DNA of 51,121 nucleotides from Actinomycetota bacterium (GTDB lineage: Bacteria > Actinomycetota > Thermoleophilia > Gaiellales > Gaiellaceae), in the NCBI GenBank assembly GCA_013816245.1, contig JACDEU010000015.1, positions 1 through 51,121 on the forward strand, given 5' to 3'. Positions 16,738 to 24,195 of the stretch are shown piece by piece. Numbering within the stretch: the stretch's first letter is position 1; each line of letters starts with the position of its first letter. A model generated the notes under the pieces. The model did not search any database. It saw only the letters and a list, made by a program, of their open reading frames with translations, and was not told the origin of the DNA. The position numbers and the translations under genes are program-made.

Positions 16738-17733
16738 GTGGCGACGAACGGCAAGCTCACCGCGAAGGACTACAAGACCGATCAGGAAGTCCGCTGGTGT
16801 CCAGGCTGCGGCGACTACGCGATCCTCGCGGCGCTCCAGTCGTTCATGCCCGAGCTCGACATCCCGAAGGAGAACATCGTCTTCGTCTCGGGAATCGGCT
16901 GCGCCGCCCGGTTCCCGTACTACATGGAGACGTACGGGATCCACTCGATCCACGGCCGCGCGCCGGCGATCGCCACCGGTCTCGCCACGTCGAGGCCGGA
17001 TCTATCGGTGTGGGTCGTGACCGGCGACGGCGACTCGCTCTCGATCGGCGGCAACCACCTGATCCACGCGCTGCGCCGCAACGTGAACGTCAAGATTTTG
17101 ATGTTCAACAACGAGATCTACGGGCTGACGAAGGGCCAGTACTCGCCGACGAGCCCGCTCGGAACGCGCACGAAGTCCACGCCGATGGGCTCGCTGGACT
17201 GGCCGTTCAATCCGCTCTCGCTGGCGATCGGCGCGGAAGCGTCGTTCGTCGCGCGCGCCATCGACACCGACCGTGCGCATCTGACGGACGTGCTGCGTGC
17301 GGCCGCTGCGCACAAGGGCAGCGCGTTCGTCGAGATCTTCCAGAACTGCAACATCTACAACGATGGCGCGTTCGACTTCGTTCGGGAGAACAAGGAGAAC
17401 CGCATCTACCTCGAGCACGGGAAGCCGATCAGGTTCGGTGAGGAAGGGGATAAGGGTGTGCGGCAGCGGCCCGACGGTAGCGTCGCGGTTGTCGACGTGA
17501 CGGACGAGTCGGAGCTCCTCGTCCACGATTCACACCATGCCGAGCCGAGCGCGGCGTTCGCCCTCAGCAGGCTGACCCAGTCGACGTGGGGAACGACGCC
17601 GATCGGCGTCTTCAGAGATGTCGAACGCCCGGTCTACGACGAGCTGATGGCAGAGCAACTCAGTGCCGCGCGGGAGAAGCAGGAAGGCGACCTCGCCGCC
17701 CTCCTGCACTCCGGCGATACCTGGACGCTCTAG
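16738..17733 (+). CDS. korB: 2-oxoacid:ferredoxin oxidoreductase, beta subunit
   Basis: Thiamine-diphosphate-binding beta subunit partnering KorA. The N-terminal WCPGCGDYAILAALQSF (~res 19) is the family signature. The TPP-Mg motif is VTGDGDSLSIGGNHLIHALR (~res 98-117), continued by VKILMFNNEIYGLTKGQYSP. Residues SGIGCAARFPYYMETYG (~res 52) complete the active-site region. The 331-residue length is normal. The GTG start at 16738 gives the expected N-terminus; longer readings upstream are in the wrong frame for the small membrane gene. Its TAG stop overlaps the convergent VOC gene in CTAG. Confidence 0.95.
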   Translation: MATNGKLTAKDYKTDQEVRWCPGCGDYAILAALQSFMPELDIPKENIVFVSGIGCAARFPYYMETYGIHSIHGRAPAIATGLATSRPDLSVWVVTGDGDSLSIGGNHLIHALRRNVNVKILMFNNEIYGLTKGQYSPTSPLGTRTKSTPMGSLDWPFNPLSLAIGAEASFVARAIDTDRAHLTDVLRAAAAHKGSAFVEIFQNCNIYNDGAFDFVRENKENRIYLEHGKPIRFGEEGDKGVRQRPDGSVAVVDVTDESELLVHDSHHAEPSAAFALSRLTQSTWGTTPIGVFRDVERPVYDELMAEQLSAAREKQEGDLAALLHSGDTWTL

Positions 17734-18080
17734 CCGGCCGAAGGGTCGGTCTGCCAGAGGCCGATCGGATTTCCCTCCGTGTCGGTGCCGGTGGCGAACC
17801 AGCCCATGCCGGGAACCGGCTGCGGGTCGTCGGCCTTCCCTCCGAGCTCGTTGACACGCGCGGCCCCGGCATTGACGTCGTCGACGTCGAAGTAGACGCG
17901 GATCGCACCCGTGTCTCCTGGAAACACGGCGGCGCCGGTGTCTTCGCCGAGACGAGTCATGTGGTATTCCGTCGGGCCCTCCATCGAGTTGAACTGCCAG
18001 CCGAACAGGTTGCCGTAGAACTCGCGCGCACGGTTCGTGTCCTGCGCGGGTATTTCGAAATGAACAGGCTTTCCAGCCAT
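17730..18080 (-). CDS. VOC-family protein (CFP30B-like)
   Basis: Single-domain glyoxalase-fold protein of 116 residues, resembling one half of the mycobacterial 27-kDa antigen CFP30B. Motifs are HFEIPAQDTNRAREFYGNLF (~res 7), YFDVDDVNAGAARVNELGG (~res 64) and GWFATGTDTEGNPIGLWQTD at the end, the last often holding the acidic metal ligand. The ATG at 18080 is supported by AGGAG seven bases upstream. Function is not established for this subgroup. Stops are shared with korB in CTAG. Confidence 0.9.
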   Translation of the reverse strand: MAGKPVHFEIPAQDTNRAREFYGNLFGWQFNSMEGPTEYHMTRLGEDTGAAVFPGDTGAIRVYFDVDDVNAGAARVNELGGKADDPQPVPGMGWFATGTDTEGNPIGLWQTDPSAG

Positions 18081-18138
18081 TGCTTCTCCTCTCTGACGCG
18101 GTGACTCCAACGATATCCCTCGCGCTGTTGCGGTTGGG

Positions 18139-19059
18139 TTACGGAGTGGTGCCTGTGCGCCGACGCGGTCGCGTCGCCAGATACTTCGTCTTTGCCCTCG
18201 CGAAGAACTCCGGATCCCTTTCGTCCTCCGCGACGAGCCAGTCCACGAAGGCATCGCTGTACTGCGGTGAGCCGAACTTCGGCACGTGCACGAACTCCGG
18301 TCTCGTGTCCTCGCTGATCGCGTGCACGCGCCGGACACTGAGGATGTCGAACGCGTTGACCTCGTGACTGCCTAGCCGCGCGTTCACCTCTCGGATCACC
18401 TCCTTCTGGCGATAGGGATGCGACTGGTCCGGATCGACCTGCCCGTACAGCGGTGCGTGGGGATCGGTCGTCAAGCGGATCAGCGTGGGCCTCCCTTGCT
18501 CGTCTCGCTCTGCCGTCTCGATCACCGCCACCTCGGCGCCGTCGGGTGCATGCATCACCTGGCGGATGTTCGCGAGCCACTGTGACCGCGTCGCATCGAG
18601 CTGGCGCTTGATGAAGTCGCGCACGTCCGCGCCCGTCGCCGGCTCGCTCTTCGCGCCGTGGCGGAAGTACAGGCCGCCCCGCGTGAAAGCGATGTGCTCT
18701 GCGCCGTCCGCGCTCCTGTGGCGGCCCTGCCGGGTGAACACCAGGGGCGTGACCGCGGCCTCGACGACCACGGCCGTGGCCGGCCGGCCGCCGCGCGTCA
18801 CCTCTTCGAGTGTGAAGGACTCGAACTCGGGCTCCGCGTAGTGCACGAGCTGCTCGTGGATCAACTCCTCCTCGACGTCACTCCCGGCGAGGACGACGAC
18901 GCCACCGCCGGAGTTCGCCATGGCGGCGACGTCCCTGACGAGCTCGAGCCGGCCGCCGCTCGACCTCGGATTGAAGGCCTCCTTCAGCTCAACCCGCTTG
19001 GAGCTCCGCTTCGCGTCGGCAGCCCGCTTGACGAATCGCTCCGCGCTGTTCACGCTCAC
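18139..19059 (-). CDS. AlbA_2 / Schlafen-like DNA-binding-domain protein
   Basis: Protein of 306 residues whose N-terminal ~130 residues match the AlbA_2 (divergent AAA-4, Schlafen-like) fold: VELKEAFNP near residue 23, AAMANSGGGVVVLAGSDVEE near residue 46, and FTRGGLYFRHGAKS near residue 123. Such domains occur in putative regulators and in some defence proteins. The C-terminal ~150 residues, including YRQKEVIREVNARLG and PEFVHVPKFGSPQYSDAF, look like a helical domain used in a large family of conserved hypotheticals. No nuclease motif or partner gene is nearby, so defence is not claimed. Confidence 0.8.
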   Translation of the reverse strand: MSVNSAERFVKRAADAKRSSKRVELKEAFNPRSSGGRLELVRDVAAMANSGGGVVVLAGSDVEEELIHEQLVHYAEPEFESFTLEEVTRGGRPATAVVVEAAVTPLVFTRQGRHRSADGAEHIAFTRGGLYFRHGAKSEPATGADVRDFIKRQLDATRSQWLANIRQVMHAPDGAEVAVIETAERDEQGRPTLIRLTTDPHAPLYGQVDPDQSHPYRQKEVIREVNARLGSHEVNAFDILSVRRVHAISEDTRPEFVHVPKFGSPQYSDAFVDWLVAEDERDPEFFARAKTKYLATRPRRRTGTTP

Positions 19060-19185
19060 ATCGTCGCACGATCAAGCCGTGGCGTAACCGGCAATCAGGG
19101 CCGGGCGGACTTGACACGTTCGCGGCATACGGCAACGCTGCTGGCGATTAGGGGGCCGATTAGCGGTCGCGACGAAGGTGGAGTC

Positions 19186-21213
19186 ATGGCCTTGATGGGC
19201 AGAGTCCGGGTGGGCACGTGCGCCGTGGCGCTAGCTGCAAGCCTGCTCGGCATCCAAGCGACGGGCGCGCAGGCGCAGGTCCCACCGAGCTGTGACGCGT
19301 CGTCGTACTCGCTCACGCTCCAGTCACTCACCGGCCCGCAGCGCGCCGATCTGGTCATCCGGATCACGACGACCGTTCCGGGCTGCGAGCTGCCGGAGAC
19401 TCTGAGCGCGCAGGTCACTCTCCTTCCCTTTAGGGGCGCACCTGCGAAGACACTCACCTTCGACGACGTTCCCTCGCCCGGCGGCGCGGCCACCGTGAAC
19501 ATCGGGCGCGTCCCGCGGCTCCGCCGTGTCCGGGCCTCCGTCTCTTTCGGTCCGCAGATCGTCCTCACAGGTCAGGTAAGGACGCTCCTGAAGCCCGACC
19601 TCGTGCTCACCCGTGCCTACACCTCGCGCTCGGTCCTGCTCGGTCGCCCGTTCTTCGTCGTCGCGATCGTCCAGGAGCGCACGAAGGACGTCGGGCTGAC
19701 GGCGATCGTCACCGTCTCGGCCGGCGGTGCCCCACTGGCCACGCAAGAGGTGACGGTCGCTGCACGCAGGCGCGTCGTGGTTCAGATCCCGGTGTCGCTG
19801 ACCGAGCTCGGCCGTATCCGGCTCACAGTGACCGTCACGCCCTCGGCCCCCGTCGAGACGACGCTCAAGAACAACACGCGGCGCACGACCGTCGAGACCA
19901 CCGAGTTCAGGCTGCAGGAGTCGGCGACGCTGGTGCAGAGCTTCGCCGGGTACGGCGGCCAGTTCAACCACCACGTCTATGCCGCGATCTCGCGGTCGGT
20001 CGGCGTCACCGACGACAACGTCGGCGACATGGAGCGGAAGATGCGGGCCCTCCATCCGGAGTTCTCGCGCATCTTCTTCACCGGCGCCGCCTTCAACGAC
20101 GCCGACCGCATGCAGTCCTTCGTCCGCACGGTTCAACTCGCCCAGAGCACCGGAACGATGATCAACATCACGTGGCAGGGAGGCACGCTCAACGTCGCAA
20201 ACGGGACGATCCCAAAGTTCGCGAACGTCCTGATCGACCTCGTTCGCAACCGGGGCATCACGAACCTGCGCTGGCTCACTCTCCAGAACGAGCCCAACCG
20301 CACCAGGATCACCATGCAGGCCTACGAGGCGCAGTACCGCGCCCTCGACCCGTACATCCAGAGCATCCGTGGCCAGGTCAAGTACATGGGTGGCGACCTC
20401 GTGCGAAGCCCCGATGTCGGCGCGCCGAACCAGGAGGCCTGGTTCCAGTACCTGGCCACGAACATGGCAGACATCCTCGACGCGTATTCGATCCATGTCT
20501 TCTGGGACTACTGGGACACACAGAAGCTCGTCGACCGCCTCACCGAGGTGCGCGCGATCGTCGACGCGCTGCCGGAGGGGGCCCGGAAGCCGCTGTACGT
20601 CGCCGAGTACGGCGTTCGCGGCCTGCGGAAGTTCAACGATTTGCCGGCGGGTGACCCCGGCGTCTGGGAGGACGGCACGCCGATCACCCAGACGAACGTC
20701 AGCGCCTTCCAGCACGCGTGGTTCGACGTCCTCGCAGCGCGCCTCGGCTATACGGGGACGAGCAAGTGGGACTCGTACTTCGGGAAATACGACAACGGGA
20801 CGCAGGCGTATTTCATGATCGGGAGCCCGACGAACGGTTGGCCGCTCTATCCGCTCTACAACTTCGTCCACCTGCTGACGTCAACCGTGAAGCGCGACTG
20901 GCGCACGGTCAACGTCGACGGTGTGCCCGACTCCTCGCGGCTGCTCGCGGCCTACGTCGGTAAGAAGGGAGAGCACACGATTGTCGGGCTCGACACGGCC
21001 GGCGCACAGCTGAACGCGCTCTCGGACACTCAGGTCATGTACACCCTTGGCGGCTTGGCGCCGTCCCAGAGGTTCCATCTGGCAGTCTGGAACGAGGCCG
21101 GTGACGGGGTTATCGGGCCGTCGAAGATCGTCACCTCCGACGCTTTCGGAGTCGTCACGTTCGCTTCCCCGCTGCACGGAGTGTTCGCACTGACGACGCT
21201 ACGGCTCGCCTAG
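19186..21213 (+). CDS. Secreted clan GH-A-like glycoside hydrolase
   Basis: Exported 675-residue protein with a signal peptide (ALAASLLGIQATGAQAQ, cleavage near residue 30). Residues ~35-230 look like two beta-rich CARDB/Ig-like modules (LVLTRAYTSRSVLLGRPFFV). From ~245 a TIM-barrel of clan GH-A type follows: LRWLTLQNEPNRTR gives the Asn-Glu acid/base pair, YSIHVFWDYWD a substrate-wall strand, and KPLYVAEYGVRG the probable nucleophile Glu. The last ~90 residues form a C-terminal beta domain. GGTGGAG lies just before the ATG at 19186. The GH family and glycan cannot be assigned by eye; GH5, GH30 or GH39-like is possible. Confidence 0.8.
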   Translation: MALMGRVRVGTCAVALAASLLGIQATGAQAQVPPSCDASSYSLTLQSLTGPQRADLVIRITTTVPGCELPETLSAQVTLLPFRGAPAKTLTFDDVPSPGGAATVNIGRVPRLRRVRASVSFGPQIVLTGQVRTLLKPDLVLTRAYTSRSVLLGRPFFVVAIVQERTKDVGLTAIVTVSAGGAPLATQEVTVAARRRVVVQIPVSLTELGRIRLTVTVTPSAPVETTLKNNTRRTTVETTEFRLQESATLVQSFAGYGGQFNHHVYAAISRSVGVTDDNVGDMERKMRALHPEFSRIFFTGAAFNDADRMQSFVRTVQLAQSTGTMINITWQGGTLNVANGTIPKFANVLIDLVRNRGITNLRWLTLQNEPNRTRITMQAYEAQYRALDPYIQSIRGQVKYMGGDLVRSPDVGAPNQEAWFQYLATNMADILDAYSIHVFWDYWDTQKLVDRLTEVRAIVDALPEGARKPLYVAEYGVRGLRKFNDLPAGDPGVWEDGTPITQTNVSAFQHAWFDVLAARLGYTGTSKWDSYFGKYDNGTQAYFMIGSPTNGWPLYPLYNFVHLLTSTVKRDWRTVNVDGVPDSSRLLAAYVGKKGEHTIVGLDTAGAQLNALSDTQVMYTLGGLAPSQRFHLAVWNEAGDGVIGPSKIVTSDAFGVVTFASPLHGVFALTTLRLA

Positions 21214-21290
21214 TCCGGATCACGGGCCAGTAGCTCGTCGGGCTACACCGATCCGACGACCCGGGCGGGAAACCACCTCTGAGTTGTGAC

Positions 21291-21322
21291 ACAGCCGGCG
21301 CCTCGCATTCCGGCGCCGCTGT
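21291..21322. terminator. Hairpin between convergent genes
   Basis: A GC-rich inverted repeat of 11 bp with one bulged C and a 9-nt loop (CGGCGCC / GGCGCCG core) lies between the glycoside hydrolase stop and the small secreted peptide stop. It could act as a bidirectional terminator, but neither side has a T-run. Confidence 0.45.
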
Positions 21323-21334
21323 CATGTCGCTCGC

Positions 21335-21517
21335 TCAGGTGTTGTTGTCGTGATCGCAATGCGACGAGCTCGACTGCGTCGTCGTCGTGGCGGTCGTTGT
21401 GGCGCCCGACGATTTGGAGCTCGAGCTTCCGCCGCTCGCGGCGATGGCTACGCCGGTGCCGCCTAGGGCCAGCGCTGTGGCGGTGGCGAGCAAAGCGGCG
21501 TGCTTGGGTCGAAACAC
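21335..21517 (-). CDS. Small secreted Ser/Thr-rich peptide
   Basis: 60-residue product with a clear signal peptide (ALLATATALALGGTGVAIAA) and a mature part that is almost only Ser, Thr, Gly and Ala, ending SSHCDHDNNT. The GTG start has a textbook AGGAGGT six bases upstream, so translation is convincing despite the low complexity. The terminal C-H-D-H could bind metal, which is only a guess. No family was recognised. It lies 78 bp downstream of the GNAT gene on the same strand but has its own strong ribosome-binding site. Confidence 0.78.
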   Translation of the reverse strand: MFRPKHAALLATATALALGGTGVAIAASGGSSSSKSSGATTTATTTTQSSSSHCDHDNNT

Positions 21518-21595
21518 GTGTGACCTCCTTTCGGTCGTGGTGTTCTTCCATGGAACTACTCGCCCCTAAGAGCAGCCCAAGACGCGTCTAAGAAG

Positions 21596-22360
21596 TCAGT
21601 GAGACTTCGGCGGCGACGCGAAGAGCGTGTACAGCTCGATCTCGCGGAACCCGAGGCGCCGATAGACCGACTCGCCCATCGGGCTCGACTGCAGTCCGGC
21701 GAGATCGGCGCCGGTGGAGAAGCCGTCGAGGACGGCATGTGCTGTGATCGCCGCGCCGTAGCCGCGCCCCCGATGCTCTTCGGGCGTTGCGACGCTGAAG
21801 ATCCCGACGGTGGAGTCGATCGTGAAGCCGACGGCGGTCGAGACATCGCGACCCTCGTCGCGGGCGAGGTAATAGCGAAGCCCTTCGAGATCCGCGACCT
21901 CGAGTGCATACAGAGAGGCGACAAGCTCGTCAGGCACGCCGAAGCCGCTCGCCCCGACTGCCAGCGCCTGCGCCAGACCGTCGGCGGTCTCCACTCTCAA
22001 AACCTGGCCGTCGTTCGTCGGGCTCTGCAGATCAGCGGGAGTCACCGTCATGCCCGGAATCCGGATCTCCTCTGTCAACCCGAGCCCGCGGGCTGCGTCC
22101 TCGACCGCAGGGGTTCTGCCGGCGCGTGTCATCACCGTGAACGGCGTGCCGAGGTCATTCGCCCTGGCACGGGCCGTCTGGAGATGGGACGCGGCAGCGT
22201 CAGAGTCCGCCCACAATCCGTTCACGTCGCGAATCGGGAAGGTCGGGAACGACATGAAGCAATAGCCGTCACCCCGTTCGAACTCGGCGCCTTCAAGCAC
22301 GCGGGCCAGCTGTTCGGCAACCGACACGAGTACGTCGTAGAGCCGGTCGGCCTCGTTCAC
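21596..22360 (-). CDS. GNAT-family N-acetyltransferase
   Basis: 254-residue acetyltransferase; the GNAT fold lies in the C-terminal half. The acetyl-CoA loop is VATPEEHRGRGYGAAITAHA (~res 191), matching the (R/Q)xxGx(G/A) motif, and motif B is ESVYRRLGFREIELYTLF at the end. The N-terminal ~110 residues may form a degenerate second GNAT fold, a common layout. It starts 10 bp after the MFS gene stop, so it probably shares that transcript and could modify a drug or metabolite handled by the exporter; this is inference. The start is GTG. Confidence 0.88.
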   Translation of the reverse strand: MNEADRLYDVLVSVAEQLARVLEGAEFERGDGYCFMSFPTFPIRDVNGLWADSDAAASHLQTARARANDLGTPFTVMTRAGRTPAVEDAARGLGLTEEIRIPGMTVTPADLQSPTNDGQVLRVETADGLAQALAVGASGFGVPDELVASLYALEVADLEGLRYYLARDEGRDVSTAVGFTIDSTVGIFSVATPEEHRGRGYGAAITAHAVLDGFSTGADLAGLQSSPMGESVYRRLGFREIELYTLFASPPKSH

Positions 22361-22370
22361 GAAGGCGACT

Positions 22371-23819
22371 CTAGTCCGCGGCCTCCGACGTTGCGACCAC
22401 GAGCCGTTCGCGCCGTCGCGCCCCCGGCGGTGTGATGAACACCGCTACGGCCGCACCAATGAGAGCGACGACCGCCGCGATCGCGAAGGCGATCGTGAAG
22501 CCGTCGACCGAGGGGACCTCGGTTCCCCGAATCGTGTGGGCGGCGAGGAGGGCCGCGCCGATCTGACCCCCGACCACACCGCCGACCGTGCGCGCGACGG
22601 TGTTCATTCCGGTGGCGACTCCAGTCTCCGTTGGCCGCACCGCCTCGGTGATGAGCGTCGCCATCGCCGCGAAGGCGAATCCGACCCCGACCCCGAGCAC
22701 CGGCATCGCGGCGAGAATCTGCCACGGCCTGTCATGCCACTCGGCAAGCCAGGCCGCGGAAATCGAGACGAGCAGCATGCCCGCCGCGAGCGGCCATTTG
22801 AAGCCGGTCCGCCGCCCAATCAGCCCAGCGAGCGGTCCTGCGAAGAGCAGCGCGAACGAGCTCGGCAGGAGGTAGAGGCCTGCCTTCGTCGCGCTCGCGT
22901 CGAAGCCATAGGTGACCCCCCGCTGTAATGACGCCGTGAGACCGTGGGGCGTCTCGACGAAGTTCGGCACGAGCACGAACGTCCCGAACATTGCGAAACC
23001 GGCGATGAGCGCGGTGATGTTCGTGAAGAGAATCTCGCGGCGGGCGAGCATCCGCATGTCGACCATGGGCTCTTCGACGTGCAGCTCTGCGTAACCCCAG
23101 GCGAGGAGCAGGACGAGCGCCGCCGCGCCGAGGCCCAGCGTTCGGCTCGACGTCCAACCCCAGTTCTCTCCCTCCGTCAGCGCGACGAGCATCGAGATCA
23201 GGCCGCCGGACAGGAGTGCTCCGCCCACGTAGTCGACGCTTGACGGTGTCTTCACCGGTGACTCGGGCACGAAGCGATGCACGAGCACCGTCGCCACGCC
23301 GATTCCCACGGCTCCGACGATGAACAGCCAGCGCCACGAGACGTTGTCCACGATCACGCCGGAGAGCACGATGCCGAAGCCGCCGCCAATCCCGAAGACT
23401 GCCGACACGAGCCCGATCGCGACGCCGACCTTCTCCCGGGGAAACTCGTCGCGGATGATCCCGTAGCTCAGTGGGAAGACCGCGGCGCCGGCGCCCTGCA
23501 CTGCGCGCCATGCGATCAACGACCAGATGTTCCAGGCGGCGGCCGCGCCGACAGAGCCGACGAAGAAGAGCGCGAGCGAGATCACGAGAAGGCGCTCTTT
23601 GCCGTACTGGTCGCCGAGCTTGCCCAGGATCGGTGTTGCAACCGACGCCACGAGCAGAAAGACCGTCAGGACCCACGTGACCCAGGTCGTCGTCGTATGC
23701 AGGTCCCGCTGCAGGGTCGGCAGAGCAGGGATGACCATTGTCTGCTGCAGCGCGAACGCGATCCCGGCCAGGGTGAGGATCGCGAGCGTCACGTTGTGGT
23801 GCTGTCGCTCGACTTCCAC
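22371..23819 (-). CDS. MFS drug transporter, DHA2 (EmrB/QacA) type
   Basis: Polytopic major-facilitator exporter of 482 residues with 12-14 hydrophobic helices. Loop 2-3 motif A reads GKLGDQYGKERLLV (~res 65), and motif C-like ISGxxxGP-type sequence occurs in FGIGGGFGIVLSGVIVDN (~res 146). Domain order fits proton-driven multidrug efflux. The start is GTG 23819. The downstream GNAT gene suggests a two-gene resistance-type operon. The upstream 40 bp are shared with a decayed plus-strand methyltransferase gene, so any promoter sits within that remnant. Confidence 0.92.
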   Translation of the reverse strand: MEVERQHHNVTLAILTLAGIAFALQQTMVIPALPTLQRDLHTTTTWVTWVLTVFLLVASVATPILGKLGDQYGKERLLVISLALFFVGSVGAAAAWNIWSLIAWRAVQGAGAAVFPLSYGIIRDEFPREKVGVAIGLVSAVFGIGGGFGIVLSGVIVDNVSWRWLFIVGAVGIGVATVLVHRFVPESPVKTPSSVDYVGGALLSGGLISMLVALTEGENWGWTSSRTLGLGAAALVLLLAWGYAELHVEEPMVDMRMLARREILFTNITALIAGFAMFGTFVLVPNFVETPHGLTASLQRGVTYGFDASATKAGLYLLPSSFALLFAGPLAGLIGRRTGFKWPLAAGMLLVSISAAWLAEWHDRPWQILAAMPVLGVGVGFAFAAMATLITEAVRPTETGVATGMNTVARTVGGVVGGQIGAALLAAHTIRGTEVPSVDGFTIAFAIAAVVALIGAAVAVFITPPGARRRERLVVATSEAAD

Positions 23820-23859
23820 TGGGCTTCGCCAGCCTAACGATGCGCCCTAGGATCGTGAC

Positions 23860-24124
23860 GTGACCAAGCTCTAATCCGACGACGCCGAGCTCTACGACAT
23901 CGCGTTCGACTGGGACATCTCGGACGAGGCGGACTGGCTCGTGGCGCGGCTGGAGGCAACCACGGTGTTGGAGCCCGACGCCTGCGACCTGGGCGGAGGC
24001 GATTGCTGCGTCCCCGTTTGAAGAGACTGCGACCTACGACGGCGGCACGAAGGGGCAGTGGCCCCAGCTGGATGCGACTGCCGTCGGGGGCCTGCTCTGG
24101 CACGAGCTCGTCCTGCCGGGCTGA
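23860..24124 (+). pseudogene. Decayed class I methyltransferase gene
   Basis: Remnant of a SAM-dependent methyltransferase gene. From GTG 23860 the frame reads V-T-K-L, then TAA at 23872 where a Tyr codon is expected, then DDAELYDIAFDWDISDEADW and LVARLEATTVLEPDACDLGG, ending at a TGA near 24018. In another frame, from 24023, the matching C-terminal end reads TYDGGTKGQWPQLDATAVGG and LLWHELVLPG before TGA at 24122. About 150-200 residues between the two parts are missing. One nonsense mutation, a large internal deletion and a frameshift together make it inactive. The family call rests on recall of similar intact N- and C-termini. Confidence 0.6.
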
Positions 24125-24136
24125 GCGGGGGAAGGT

Positions 24137-24169
24137 GACGGAGCCCGCTGGGAGACAACGGGCTCCGTC
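24137..24169. terminator. Perfect 11-bp hairpin between pseudogene and sulfatase
   Basis: Inverted repeat GACGGAGCCCG / CGGGCTCCGTC with an 11-nt loop, between the methyltransferase remnant (plus) and the sulfatase stop (minus). The position suits a bidirectional terminator for converging transcripts. No T-run follows on either strand, so efficiency is uncertain. The rest of the 23820-24195 gap is the decayed gene. Confidence 0.5.
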
Positions 24170-24195
24170 GTCGGCCCCCTCCGGGCCGAACTTGG

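Noticed and set aside
18139-19059. AlbA/Schlafen-like gene as a phage-defence system
   Set aside because: No nuclease, helicase, retron, CRISPR or toxin partner lies nearby, and the domain also occurs in ordinary regulators. The context gives no support.
18658-21213. An 851-codon version of the glycoside hydrolase
   Set aside because: The first 176 codons are antisense to the AlbA-type gene. The ATG at 19186 has a ribosome-binding site and begins a signal peptide.
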